59,695 bases of DNA from Bacillota bacterium (GTDB lineage Bacteria; Bacillota; Clostridia; Acetivibrionales; DTU013), in the NCBI GenBank assembly GCA_023411645.1, contig JAEYON010000027.1, positions 1-59,695 of the forward strand, read 5' to 3'. The position numbers and the translations under genes were made by a program. The notes under the pieces were generated by a model. The model saw only the letters and a list, made by a program, of their open reading frames with translations, was not told the origin of the DNA and made no database searches. Of the stretch, positions 16,715-25,540 are shown piece after piece. Each line of letters starts with the position of its first letter. Position 1 is the stretch's first letter.

Positions 16715-17242
16715 ATGCCTACACAAAGGAAGTTAGGACGCGCTACCGATCAGAGAAAAGCATTGCTGAAGAATCAGGTTACTGCTTTACTCAGAAACGG
16801 CAGGATTGAGACTACCGAAGCAAGAGCAAAGGAAGTCCAAGCTATTGCTGAAAAGCTGATCACATCGGCTATAAAAGAAGATGGCAACTTTACATCAAAG
16901 CAGGTAAAGGTAAGTGCTGCAAAAGTTGACAGCAAAGGCAGAAAGATTACTAAAGCCGCCACTTCGAAAAACGGCAATAAATACGAGGTTGTTGATAGAG
17001 AAACAAAGACAGAGATGGTCACTATTGATAATCCTTCCAGACTTGCAGCCAGAAGAAGGGCTATGAACTGGATATACAGAGTCAAGGATGAGAACGGAAA
17101 ATATATCAATGTAGTCGACAAGCTCTTTGATGAGATTGCCCCTAAGTTCAAGGGTGTCAACGGTGGATACACCAGGATATACAAGCTTGGACCAAGAAGA
17201 GGCGACGCTGCTGAGGCGGTACTGCTTGAGTTAACTAAGTAA
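16715..17242 (+). CDS. rplQ: 50S ribosomal protein L17 with internal insertion
   Basis: L17 sits at the tunnel exit region. The ends match the family: RKLGRATDQRKALLKNQ and NGGYTRIYKLGPRRGDAAE. At 175 residues it is about 55 longer than the Bacillus form because of a Lys-rich insertion around residues 57-112. GGGAGGTAAGAGG precedes the start. It closes the ribosomal supercluster. Confidence 0.97.
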   Translation: MPTQRKLGRATDQRKALLKNQVTALLRNGRIETTEARAKEVQAIAEKLITSAIKEDGNFTSKQVKVSAAKVDSKGRKITKAATSKNGNKYEVVDRETKTEMVTIDNPSRLAARRRAMNWIYRVKDENGKYINVVDKLFDEIAPKFKGVNGGYTRIYKLGPRRGDAAEAVLLELTK

Positions 17243-17264
17243 GGATCGACTAAAAGTAATGATA

Positions 17265-17302
17265 GGGATTGCCGTTAACCACGTGCCAATCCCTTATTTT
17301 GT
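17265..17302 (+). terminator. Terminator after rplQ
   Basis: GGGATTG (17265-17271) pairs with CAATCCC (17287-17293) and is followed by TTATTTTGTTAT. It separates the ribosomal cluster from the ECF transporter genes. Confidence 0.7.
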
Positions 17303-17376
17303 TATGGTCATTCCCCGAAGCAGAATCTGACAAAATTGAGTAGGCTCAGATTTTACTTTCTGAGAAAGGAGGCATA

Positions 17377-18234
17377 TTGTCAATGGATAGAAACATTGTT
17401 GAATTGGAAAATGTAAGTTATGTATATAACTCCAACAGTGAGGAAAGACCAAGTGTGACAGCTTTACAGGATGTGGATCTGAATATACTGGAGGGTGAAT
17501 TTCTTGCTGTTCTCGGTAGAAACGGTTCGGGTAAATCAACCCTGGCCAAGTTGATGAATGCATTGCTTTTGCCTGCTTCAGGAACGGTTATTGTTAACGG
17601 TTTCAATACTCTCAATGATGAGCTCCTCTGGGATATCCGCAGTTCAACAGGAATGGTGTTCCAGAATCCTGACAATCAGATTGTTGGGACGGTAGTGGAA
17701 GAGGATGTTGCATTCGGACCTGAAAACCTGGGCATTCCGCCTGAAGAAATAAGGACTCGCGTGGATGAAGCCCTTGAGATCATTGATATGACGGAATTTA
17801 AGGACCATGCGCCTCATTTGCTTTCAGGGGGTCAGAAGCAAAGGGTAGCCATTGCAGGGATTCTTGCAATGAAACCAAAATGTATAGTACTCGATGAGGC
17901 CACGGCTATGCTGGATCCGATTGGCAGAAAAGAGGTAATGCGGATCCTCAGAAAGCTGAATACCGAGGAGGGCATCACAATCATACATATTACGCACCAC
18001 ATGGATGAAGCCGGAAAGGCTGACAGGATACTGGTGATTGATGAAGGCCGACGTGTCATGCTGGGTACTCCCAAAGAAATATTCAAAGATGTGGAAAAAA
18101 TAAAGGGAATGGGTCTTGATGTTCCGCAGGTGACAGAACTGATGTATGAAATGAACAAAAAGGGATTTACATTCCCGCTTGATATACTTACTGTTGACGA
18201 GGCAGTTCAGCTTCTAAAAGAAGAACTGGAGTAA
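17377..18234 (+). CDS. ecfA1: ECF transporter ATPase EcfA1 (CbiO-like)
   Basis: This 285-residue ABC ATPase forms a heterodimer with EcfA2 and drives EcfT plus interchangeable substrate-binding S components for vitamins or metals. Walker A GRNGSGKST, signature LSGGQKQRV and Walker B VLDEATAMLDP are present; the latter has DEAT where most ABC proteins have DEPT, as common in EcfA1. The start is TTG (17377) or ATG (17383) after AAAGGAGG. The partner ecfA2 lies downstream of an antisense gene. Confidence 0.93.
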   Translation: MSMDRNIVELENVSYVYNSNSEERPSVTALQDVDLNILEGEFLAVLGRNGSGKSTLAKLMNALLLPASGTVIVNGFNTLNDELLWDIRSSTGMVFQNPDNQIVGTVVEEDVAFGPENLGIPPEEIRTRVDEALEIIDMTEFKDHAPHLLSGGQKQRVAIAGILAMKPKCIVLDEATAMLDPIGRKEVMRILRKLNTEEGITIIHITHHMDEAGKADRILVIDEGRRVMLGTPKEIFKDVEKIKGMGLDVPQVTELMYEMNKKGFTFPLDILTVDEAVQLLKEELE

Positions 18235-18269
18235 TTCGGTGATTTTTTAAGTCTATAGCAAACTATGAA

Positions 18270-18869
18270 TCAGACGCGAAATGATCTATACACTCTTATC
18301 CCGCCGCTTTTTTCCACATCGCGCACATTATTAAAGCGTTCTTCCATGATTTTTTTCAGCGTCGAACCGCCTTTATTATGATAGGCGACAAGCCAGAGAG
18401 CGCCGTTGGGATTCAGATGATCATATGCCTGATGGATCAGGCTGGTCAGAAGCTTTTTTCCCGCTGCCAGCGGCGGGTTTGTCACGATATCATCAAAGCG
18501 TATACCATCAAACGACGAGAAGAGATCACTTTTTACCACCTTTATGTCAAGGTGGTTTTTTGAGGCGTTCAGTGCTGTATAATCAATGGCTCTTTCATTA
18601 ATGTCTGAAAGACATACGAACCGGTCAGGATAGAGAGCTTTTAAGAACAGACCGATTGCACCATAGCCGCAGCCCAGATCAAGAATGGTTTTACCTGACG
18701 GTCTGAAGGTTCTGATCAGCAGCTCTGAAACCCTGTCAACCTTATTTTCATGGGAAAAAACTCCGCTGACCGATGTTAGGGATAGCTCAGCGCCGCGTAT
18801 ACTCTGAGAGAAATTTCTCTCTTTTATATCGGAAGTTGGTTGTTCGGTGTAGTAGTGTTCACTCATCAT
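18270..18869 (-). CDS. Class I SAM-dependent methyltransferase, RsmC-like
   Basis: The 199-residue protein has the SAM-binding motif ILDLGCGYGAIGLFL and the catalytic NPPL motif found in N2-guanine rRNA methyltransferases. It resembles the short RsmC-like (YbxB) proteins of Firmicutes, and I infer 16S rRNA methylation. Two adjacent start codons exist (MM). It is encoded antisense between ecfA1 and ecfA2, which are normally contiguous. Confidence 0.85.
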   Translation of the reverse strand: MMSEHYYTEQPTSDIKERNFSQSIRGAELSLTSVSGVFSHENKVDRVSELLIRTFRPSGKTILDLGCGYGAIGLFLKALYPDRFVCLSDINERAIDYTALNASKNHLDIKVVKSDLFSSFDGIRFDDIVTNPPLAAGKKLLTSLIHQAYDHLNPNGALWLVAYHNKGGSTLKKIMEERFNNVRDVEKSGGIRVYRSFRV

Positions 18870-19040
18870 TTATGCCTTTCATGCAAAACACTTTTCACTT
18901 CAATTTATATATTCTACCAGATAGGCGTGAAATATCAAAGTGTATTTCATTTAATAAAAGCACTTATATTATGGCAATGTAAGCCTTAAATATTTGCTTG
19001 TATGTTATTTTTCTGTTTGCTTTTATAATGTAAATGGTTT

Positions 19041-19049
19041 TGGTATAAT
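19041..19049 (+). promoter_or_regulatory. Extended -10 promoter upstream of ecfA2
   Basis: TGGTATAAT fits an extended -10 element; no good -35 is seen at 17 nt. A second TATAAT lies at 19024-19029. A local promoter makes sense because ecfA1 and ecfA2 are separated by an antisense gene. Confidence 0.4.
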
Positions 19050-19132
19050 AGCCTTACGATGCCTTGGCTATTATTCGACTCCGGTGGAATAATAAAGAAC
19101 ATCAGGAATTTAGACAGGAAACGAGTATACCA

Positions 19133-19993
19133 ATGTCGATAGTAATTGAGAATCTTTCATGTATATTTATGCAGGGTACGCCCTTTGAGAAAAAGGCACT
19201 GGAAAACATCAGTTTTAGTATTGAGGATGGCGAATTTACAGGGATCATCGGTCACACCGGCTCCGGCAAATCCACGCTTATCCAGCATTTCAACGGGCTG
19301 ATCAAGCCAACGTCCGGACGTGTTTTAATCAATGGACTGGATACCACAGGAAAAGAACTGCGAGAGTTGAGACGGATTGTCGGTATTGTATTCCAATATC
19401 CCGAGCATCAGCTTTTTGAAGAGACTGTATATAAAGATATTGCCTTCGGACTGTATAAGCAGAATCTCAAGGAGGAAGAAGTCCGAGGGGAGATCCTGAA
19501 AGTGATTGAAGCAGTGGGGATTAAAGATAACCTGCTCGAGAAGTCGCCGTTTGAGCTTTCCGGGGGCCAGAAACGCAGAGTGGCCATTGCTGGCGTACTT
19601 GCCATGAAACCTAAGATTCTTATACTTGACGAGCCTACAGCCGGACTGGACCCGAGAGGCCGGGACGAGATATTCGGTTTCATCACCAGAATCCACGAGA
19701 CAATGGGTATCACGGTAATCCTTGTCTCACACAGCATGGAGGACATTGCAAGACTGGTGGACCGAGTCATTGTCATGAACAAAGGACACATTGAGATGGA
19801 TGGTCCAGTAAAAGAGGTGTTTTCAGATATCCAAAGGCTTGAAGGTATCGGTTTGTCAGCGCCCCAGATTGCATACATGATGAAGGAACTGAAGAAGCTC
19901 TGTCCGCAAATCAATGATCAAGTTTATACGGTAAGTGCAGCAAAAGCGGAATTGCTAAGACATCTGAAGGCAGGGGGGATTCGCCATGATTAA
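19133..19993 (+). CDS. ecfA2: ECF transporter ATPase EcfA2 (CbiO-like)
   Basis: The second ATPase of the ECF module has Walker A GHTGSGKST, signature LSGGQKRRV and Walker B ILDEPTAGLDP. I start it at the ATG giving MSIVIENLSCIF (286 residues). The longer in-frame start at 19064 adds 23 untypical residues. The gene overlaps ecfT by 8 nt. Confidence 0.93.
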   Translation: MSIVIENLSCIFMQGTPFEKKALENISFSIEDGEFTGIIGHTGSGKSTLIQHFNGLIKPTSGRVLINGLDTTGKELRELRRIVGIVFQYPEHQLFEETVYKDIAFGLYKQNLKEEEVRGEILKVIEAVGIKDNLLEKSPFELSGGQKRRVAIAGVLAMKPKILILDEPTAGLDPRGRDEIFGFITRIHETMGITVILVSHSMEDIARLVDRVIVMNKGHIEMDGPVKEVFSDIQRLEGIGLSAPQIAYMMKELKKLCPQINDQVYTVSAAKAELLRHLKAGGIRHD

Positions 19994-20795
19994 CACCAAT
20001 ATTTCTATTGGCCAGTATATCCCTGGCAACTCGATCATACATAGAGCGGATCCAAGGACAAAGATTATTCTGTCTGTCGTATTTATGGCGGTTGTTTTTT
20101 TGGTACATTCGATCTGGGCTTTTGTCGCCACAGTTTTGTTTACGATCCTGGCAGTAATAATTTCGGGAGTTCCGCTGAAATATACACTAAAGGGTTTAAA
20201 ACCGTTATTGTTCATTATCATCTTTTCAGCTGTGCTAAACATGATAACAACAAAGGGTACGCCAATCGCTGATTTCGTACCTCTGAAATATATTACAATA
20301 GAAGGGCTTGTCCTGTCTCTGAAATTGACCGTGCGGCTGGCTATAATAATCATCAGCGGCTCGCTGCTTACCTTCACAACTACGCCAATTTTGTTGACAG
20401 ACGGAATAGAGAAGCTGCTGTCTCCCTTAAAGGTGATCGGCGTACCTGCTCATGAGCTGGCCATGATGATGTCGATTGCGTTGAGGTTTATTCCAACACT
20501 GCTGGAGGAGACTGATAAAATCATGAAAGCGCAAGCGGCCAGAGGTGCTGATTTTGATACGGGTAATCTTTTGCAGCGGGCAAAGAGCTTTGTTCCGGTT
20601 TTAGTACCCTTATTTGTCAGTGCATTCCGTAGAGCGGACGAGCTTGCCACTGCTATGGAATCCAGATGTTACCGGGGAGGAAAGGGAAGAACCAGACTGC
20701 GCCAGCTGAGGTTTACCCAGGACGATCTGAAGATTGCACTGACTACAACAGTATTTTTTGCACTTCTTTTGATAAATGACTTTGTGTTCATTTGA
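19986..20795 (+). CDS. ecfT: ECF transporter transmembrane protein EcfT
   Basis: This 269-residue membrane protein couples the EcfA dimer to S components. It starts SIGQYIPGNSIIHRADPR, has several hydrophobic segments and carries two cytoplasmic coupling motifs, AQAARGADF and SRCYRGGKGRT. No S component gene is in the window, so the module is shared with S components encoded elsewhere. Confidence 0.93.
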   Translation: MINTNISIGQYIPGNSIIHRADPRTKIILSVVFMAVVFLVHSIWAFVATVLFTILAVIISGVPLKYTLKGLKPLLFIIIFSAVLNMITTKGTPIADFVPLKYITIEGLVLSLKLTVRLAIIIISGSLLTFTTTPILLTDGIEKLLSPLKVIGVPAHELAMMMSIALRFIPTLLEETDKIMKAQAARGADFDTGNLLQRAKSFVPVLVPLFVSAFRRADELATAMESRCYRGGKGRTRLRQLRFTQDDLKIALTTTVFFALLLINDFVFI

Positions 20796-20838
20796 TTGAT
20801 AGCATACTATTATTGATTTAAAAAAGGGGATTCGGATC

Positions 20839-22152
20839 ATGCTTAAGTTGAAGAAGAAAATTGATGATTTCATGGAGAAGTATGGGATGCAAGCGGCCGG
20901 TGTTGATCTGGAGAAGAACTGCAGAATATTTATCGATGAAATGGAAAAAGGTTTAGAGGGAAGCAGTTCGCTGCTGATGATCCCGACTTACATTGGTATG
21001 GATAAAGAGCTTCCTCTTATGGAATCTGTGATCGCCGTTGATGCAGGGGGAACGAACTTCAGGGTGGCAGTGATTCATTTTGATGAAAATAAAAAGCCTG
21101 TGACCGAGGATTTCATGCTATACCCGATGCCGGGTACCAATGGAGAGATATCAAAGCAGGAATTCTTTGAGACTATGGCTGACTATATCCAACCGGTGCT
21201 TCACCGGAGTGATAAAATCAGCTTTTGCTTCTCCTACCCGGCAGAGATACAACCGGATCGTGATGGTAGACTGATTAAATTTAGTAAAGAGGTCAAGATA
21301 AGAGATGTAAAGGGAGAACTGCTTGGCAAAAATTTGATGGAAGTATTTAGAAAGCGCGGCCTGACAAATGAGAAGAGTATTATCGTACTCAATGACACGG
21401 TTGCAACGCTGCTTGCGGGCAAGGCGGCATCACCCGGCAGGACATTTGACGGCTTTGTAGGTTTTATTCTCGGGACCGGTACTAACATATGCTATTCCGA
21501 AAAATGCGAGAACATATCAAAGGAGCCGAAGCTAGCAGGGAAGGGCGGCTCTATACTTGTCAACACCGAATCAGGGGCATATAATAAGGCTCCAAGGGGA
21601 CAGCTTGATCTGGAGTTTGACAGGACGACTGTGAACCCAGGTGACTTTACCTTTGAGAAGACTATCTCAGGAGCTTACCAGGGAGGTTTGATTCTTACAG
21701 TTATCAAAAAGGCGGTTGAAGAGGGTATATTTTCGGCTGAATTTTCAGCGGAATTAAAGAAGATAGACTCATTGGCTTCAAAGCAGATCGATGATTTTCT
21801 TTACTTTCCGTATGGTGAGAACATTCTGGCTGAATGCTGCTCGATATCCGGTAATCACGAGGATCGGATATGCCTGTTCTATATAATTGATAACATTTTT
21901 GAAAGGATTGCAAAATTCGTTACATTTAGTCTGACAGCCGTACTTGAGAAAACAGGAAGCGGCTTGAATCCATGCAAGCCTGCCTGCATTACGGCGGACG
22001 GTTCTACCTTTTATAAGTCAAAGCTTTTCAGAAGCAAGCTTGAGCATTATGTAAAAGTGTACACAAACGACACCAAAGGGATCTATTGTGAGTTTGTGAA
22101 GGTGGACAATGGAACGCTGATCGGCACAGCAATCGCAGGGTTGCTGAATTAG
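20839..22152 (+). CDS. Hexokinase, eukaryotic-type family
   Basis: The 437-residue protein has the two-lobed hexokinase fold. The phosphate-1 motif AVDAGGTNFRVAV, the catalytic segment VLNDTVATLLAG with its aspartate, and GFILGTGTNICY are all visible. This is the hexokinase superfamily typical of eukaryotes rather than the ROK glucokinases common in Firmicutes. It should phosphorylate glucose or another hexose with ATP. Its position between ecfT and truA is unusual. AAGGGG precedes the ATG. Substrate specificity cannot be told from sequence. Confidence 0.85.
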   Translation: MLKLKKKIDDFMEKYGMQAAGVDLEKNCRIFIDEMEKGLEGSSSLLMIPTYIGMDKELPLMESVIAVDAGGTNFRVAVIHFDENKKPVTEDFMLYPMPGTNGEISKQEFFETMADYIQPVLHRSDKISFCFSYPAEIQPDRDGRLIKFSKEVKIRDVKGELLGKNLMEVFRKRGLTNEKSIIVLNDTVATLLAGKAASPGRTFDGFVGFILGTGTNICYSEKCENISKEPKLAGKGGSILVNTESGAYNKAPRGQLDLEFDRTTVNPGDFTFEKTISGAYQGGLILTVIKKAVEEGIFSAEFSAELKKIDSLASKQIDDFLYFPYGENILAECCSISGNHEDRICLFYIIDNIFERIAKFVTFSLTAVLEKTGSGLNPCKPACITADGSTFYKSKLFRSKLEHYVKVYTNDTKGIYCEFVKVDNGTLIGTAIAGLLN

Positions 22153-22157
22153 AGAGT

Positions 22158-22901
22158 ATGAGAAACATTAAGCTGACAATTGAATTTGACGGCACCGCTT
22201 ATCACGGCTGGCAAAGCCAGATCAATGCGGTTACTGTTCAGGATACTGTTTCGGCTGCAGTTAACGCTCTTACAGGGGAAGATTGCAGCCTTTTCGGCTC
22301 GAGTAGGACAGACGCAGGCGTTCATGCCTTGGGCTATGTATGCAATTTTCATACGAATTCAGCTATTCCAGAGGATAAATTTGCTTTTGCCCTAAATACG
22401 ATGCTTCCTAAGGATATTGTCATCAAAGGCTCACAGGAGGTACCCAGTGATTTTCATGCCCGCTTTAGCGCAAAAGCCAAAACATACAGATACCTGATTT
22501 ACAATGCCGTCTTTCCCACTGCGTTACTGCGCAACAGAGCCTACCATATCTATTATCCGCTCGATATCGGCCAAATGCAGGCGGCGGCCGCTCAATTTGT
22601 CGGCACACATGATTTTTATGCCTTCAGCGCAGCCGGAGGGAGTGTCAAAACAACCGTCAGGACCATCACCGCTGCAACTGTTACGAGACATAACCAGGAC
22701 AACAATCTGGTCGAATTTCATATAACAGGCGACGGCTTCCTCTATAATATGGTTCGAATCATTGCTGGAACGCTCATAGAGGTCGGGATCGGGAAGCTGA
22801 AACCCGATGATATACCTGAGTTGATTTTAGGCAGGGATAGGAGAAAAGCGGGCAGAACAGCTCCAGCGCATGGGTTGTATCTGGTTGAGGTGTTTTACTG
22901 A
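22158..22901 (+). CDS. truA: tRNA pseudouridine synthase A
   Basis: TruA converts uridines 38-40 in the anticodon stem to pseudouridine. The catalytic aspartate is in SSRTDAGVHALG near residue 54. The N-terminus IEFDGTAYHGWQSQ is typical and the 247-residue length normal. It begins 6 nt after the hexokinase stop, with only a weak ribosome binding site, suggesting coupling. Confidence 0.96.
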   Translation: MRNIKLTIEFDGTAYHGWQSQINAVTVQDTVSAAVNALTGEDCSLFGSSRTDAGVHALGYVCNFHTNSAIPEDKFAFALNTMLPKDIVIKGSQEVPSDFHARFSAKAKTYRYLIYNAVFPTALLRNRAYHIYYPLDIGQMQAAAAQFVGTHDFYAFSAAGGSVKTTVRTITAATVTRHNQDNNLVEFHITGDGFLYNMVRIIAGTLIEVGIGKLKPDDIPELILGRDRRKAGRTAPAHGLYLVEVFY

Positions 22902-22999
22902 AAAAGTGATATGGCGAGCGACTATGGAAGAGATACAGGTATAATAATGCACTAATATTGAGATAATGAGAGGTAAATTAAAACTATAGCAATTTATAC

Positions 23000-23028
23000 T
23001 TGACATGAGCATTACCCTGTATTATTAT
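23000..23028 (+). promoter_or_regulatory. Promoter of rplM-rpsI
   Basis: A perfect TTGACA -35 (23000-23005) and TATTAT -10 (23023-23028) are 17 bases apart. This is the strongest promoter in the window. Confidence 0.75.
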
Positions 23029-23034
23029 AGTAAA

Positions 23035-23105
23035 GTGCCTAAAAGACCGGCAGATTTTGAGCTGTGCTTATGGCCGGCTGAAATATATATGTTAAGCAGT
23101 CAAGG
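23035..23105 (+). promoter_or_regulatory. Candidate L13 leader RNA
   Basis: Between the promoter and rplM, CCGGC (23047-23051) pairs with GCCGG (23073-23077) and inner bases form a further stem. Firmicute rplM genes are often preceded by an L13-binding leader of about this size. The assignment rests on position and a GC-rich stem, not on a covariance-model match. Confidence 0.4.
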
Positions 23106-23120
23106 AGGAAAAGGAAACAC

Positions 23121-23555
23121 ATGAAGACTTTCATGGCAAAAGCTGAAGAAGTGCAAAGAAAATGGTATGTAGCCGATGCTGACGGTAAGCCGTTGGGAAG
23201 GCTTGCAAGTGAGGTTGCCAGCATACTGAGAGGGAAGAATAAGCCCACATATACACCTCATGTCGATACAGGAGACTTTGTCATTGTTATCAATGCCGAA
23301 AAGGTTCTATTGACAGGAAATAAGCTGGAAAATAAAATGTACAGGCGCCATTCCGGTTGGCCGGGTGGGCTGAAGGAAATGAACTACAGGACATTGATGG
23401 CAAAATCACCTGAGAAGGTTATCGAGCTTGCCGTTAAGGGTATGCTCCCCCACAACAGCCTGGGTCGTGCAATGTTCAGGAAACTCAAGGTTTATAAAGG
23501 TGCTGAACATGAGCAGCAGGCTCAGAAACCAGAAATTTTGGAAATCAACGTATAA
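23121..23555 (+). CDS. rplM: 50S ribosomal protein L13
   Basis: The 144-residue L13 is an early 50S assembly protein. KWYVADADGKPLGRLASEVA and the C-terminal MLPHNSLGRAMFRKLKVY are diagnostic. AAGGAGG precedes the ATG. It is cotranscribed with rpsI, 21 nt downstream. Confidence 0.98.
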   Translation: MKTFMAKAEEVQRKWYVADADGKPLGRLASEVASILRGKNKPTYTPHVDTGDFVIVINAEKVLLTGNKLENKMYRRHSGWPGGLKEMNYRTLMAKSPEKVIELAVKGMLPHNSLGRAMFRKLKVYKGAEHEQQAQKPEILEINV

Positions 23556-23576
23556 TGCGGAGGGAGGAGTAGAAAA

Positions 23577-23969
23577 ATGGCAAAGATACAGTATTACGGA
23601 ACAGGAAGAAGAAAGAAATCAGTAGCAAGAGTCAGGCTTATATCCGGAGACGGGAAAATATTGATAAATGACAGGACCATTGATGATTATTTCGGGCTGG
23701 AGACCATGAAGGTTATCGTGAGGCAGCCATTGACACTTACAGATACAACGTCCAAATTTGACGTGCTTTGCAAGGTAGTCGGCGGCGGCTTGTCCGGTCA
23801 GGCGGGCGCAATCAGACACGGTATCGCAAGGGCATTAATTAAAGCTGACGAAGAATTCAGGCCCGCATTGAAAAAGGCTGGTTTCCTGACTAGAGATCCG
23901 AGAATGAAGGAAAGAAAGAAATACGGTCTCAAAAAGGCAAGAAGGGCGCCACAGTTCTCAAAGAGATAA
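23577..23969 (+). CDS. rpsI: 30S ribosomal protein S9
   Basis: S9 contacts P-site tRNA with its C-terminal tail. YYGTGRRKKSVARVRL and the ending KKARRAPQFSKR are diagnostic; the terminal arginine that touches tRNA is present. Length 130. A terminator follows at 24013. Confidence 0.98.
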   Translation: MAKIQYYGTGRRKKSVARVRLISGDGKILINDRTIDDYFGLETMKVIVRQPLTLTDTTSKFDVLCKVVGGGLSGQAGAIRHGIARALIKADEEFRPALKKAGFLTRDPRMKERKKYGLKKARRAPQFSKR

Positions 23970-24012
23970 TCAGGTGCTGTTTAGTAAGAGACACAATATT
24001 GAACAATTTGAA

Positions 24013-24049
24013 GGGATGTTTTTCGTAAAAACGGAAACATCTCTTTTTT
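24013..24049 (+). terminator. Terminator after rpsI
   Basis: GATGTTT and AAACATC form a stem around a CG-closed loop, followed by a T-rich tract (24043-24053). Between here and 24319 I see no gene. Confidence 0.75.
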
Positions 24050-24319
24050 CTTTATTGTACGAGAGTTGCTCGGTTATTTAGTGATTGTTGGGGACACCTC
24101 ATTTCTTAATCGGTATCGGCCAGTAACCATTAGAACAAAAAGTTCAGAAAAGCTTTTGGGATTCTTTTTATAGTCTTCCTCCCTTGTAATTGTCTTTTTT
24201 CAGCACTACTACTATCATTTCATACGTTCAGCGTTTCAGGGTTATGACGATGTATTTTACTTTTCAAGTGAATTATGAAAAAAAGATTCGAAAAATGAAA
24301 TATATTTTGAGAAAATGTA

Positions 24320-24390
24320 TTGAAAAATATTTTTACGTACTGTATAATATCACCATTGGCAAATTTAACTTGTTACTGTTACTAAGTTAA
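24320..24390 (+). promoter_or_regulatory. Promoter and candidate operator of the amino-sugar cluster
   Basis: TTGAAA (24320-24325) and TATAAT (24343-24348) are 17 bases apart. Downstream, TTAACTT (24365-24371) and AAGTTAA (24384-24390) form a perfect inverted repeat over the first transcribed bases, a good position for a repressor such as the cluster's RpiR protein. The link to RpiR is inference. Confidence 0.55.
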
Positions 24391-24463
24391 TCATTGTAAA
24401 ACGAAAAGTTTGGTATGTAACAAACATATAACTACTATATTTTTGTATTCGGAGGATAAGAAT

Positions 24464-25462
24464 ATGCATGCACTTAATGTTGGAGTCATAGGCTTGGGTG
24501 TTATGGGAAGCAGCCATGCCAGGGTATATGATAAGATTCCTTTTGTGAATCTCAAGAGTGTTTGTGATGCGAATATTGAAAAACTTAATCAATTAGCCAC
24601 CGAATTTAATACCAGGGGATTTACAGATTATCTGGCTATGCTTGACGACCCTGACCTTGATGCCGTTAGTATTTGTCTGCCTGACAACATGCATGTTGAA
24701 GCAATCAAAGCAGCTATTTCAAAGAAAAAGCACATTTTGGTAGAGAAACCATTAGCCAACACAGTTGAAGATGCTATAAAGATTTACGATGCATTAAAAG
24801 ACTATGACAGAGTATTTACAGTAGGATATAATCTCAGGTTTGATCCGCGATATTCACTTACCAAACAAAATATTTCAGAAGGAAAAATGGGGGATATTAT
24901 TAGTGTCTATTGCAGACGGAATAGTCCCATCACAGGCCCTCTCCGCTTTGTTGGCTTCACCGACTTAAGACAGCATGTGATGGTTCATGATATCAATGTT
25001 GTCAATTGGTTTATGCCATCAAAACCCGTAAAGGTATTTGCAAAAAGCAGGAGTGTTTTACTAAAGCAGTACGATATGACTGATACCATATTTGCTATTG
25101 TTACTTATGAGGATGGCTCACTTGCCTGCTTTGAGGCTTGCTGGGTTCTTAATAAAATATCTCCATCTGTAGTTGATGATAAGTTGGAGGTTATTGGTAC
25201 AAAGGGAACAATTTATACTGATTCCTGCGATTGCGGGTTCAGGATAATTTCTGACGAAGGAGTGAAATATCCTGACAGCAGGTACCGTCCTGTAATAAAT
25301 GGATTATACGGAGGGGCGCTTTATGAGGAGCTCACTTCATTCATCAACTGTATTATTAAGAATACTTCACCTGTTGTTTCGGTAGAAGAGTGTGTGTTGG
25401 ATTTAAGAGTAGTTGAAGCTATTGAGCGTTCGATAAAAGAAGAGTGTGAAGTATTACTTTAA
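24464..25462 (+). CDS. Gfo/Idh/MocA-family NAD(P)-dependent oxidoreductase
   Basis: The 332-residue protein has a Rossmann motif GLGVMG (residues 10-15), the EKP motif (94-96) with the conserved lysine, and an HDIN motif (175-178) in the catalytic domain. The family oxidises or epimerises sugars and cyclitols. I choose the ATG after GGAGG (24451-24455). As the first gene of a cluster with an aldolase and an epimerase, it might act on a sialic-acid derivative such as 2,7-anhydro-Neu5Ac, as a family member does in gut Firmicutes; that is a hypothesis. An ordinary sugar dehydrogenase is the alternative. Confidence 0.85.
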   Translation: MHALNVGVIGLGVMGSSHARVYDKIPFVNLKSVCDANIEKLNQLATEFNTRGFTDYLAMLDDPDLDAVSICLPDNMHVEAIKAAISKKKHILVEKPLANTVEDAIKIYDALKDYDRVFTVGYNLRFDPRYSLTKQNISEGKMGDIISVYCRRNSPITGPLRFVGFTDLRQHVMVHDINVVNWFMPSKPVKVFAKSRSVLLKQYDMTDTIFAIVTYEDGSLACFEACWVLNKISPSVVDDKLEVIGTKGTIYTDSCDCGFRIISDEGVKYPDSRYRPVINGLYGGALYEELTSFINCIIKNTSPVVSVEECVLDLRVVEAIERSIKEECEVLL

Positions 25463-25540
25463 GATTTAAATTGATAAAGATTACATTTCCTTAAGATTAA
25501 GCTAACTTTTCAATTTACAATGGTGTTTGGAGGATGAAAT

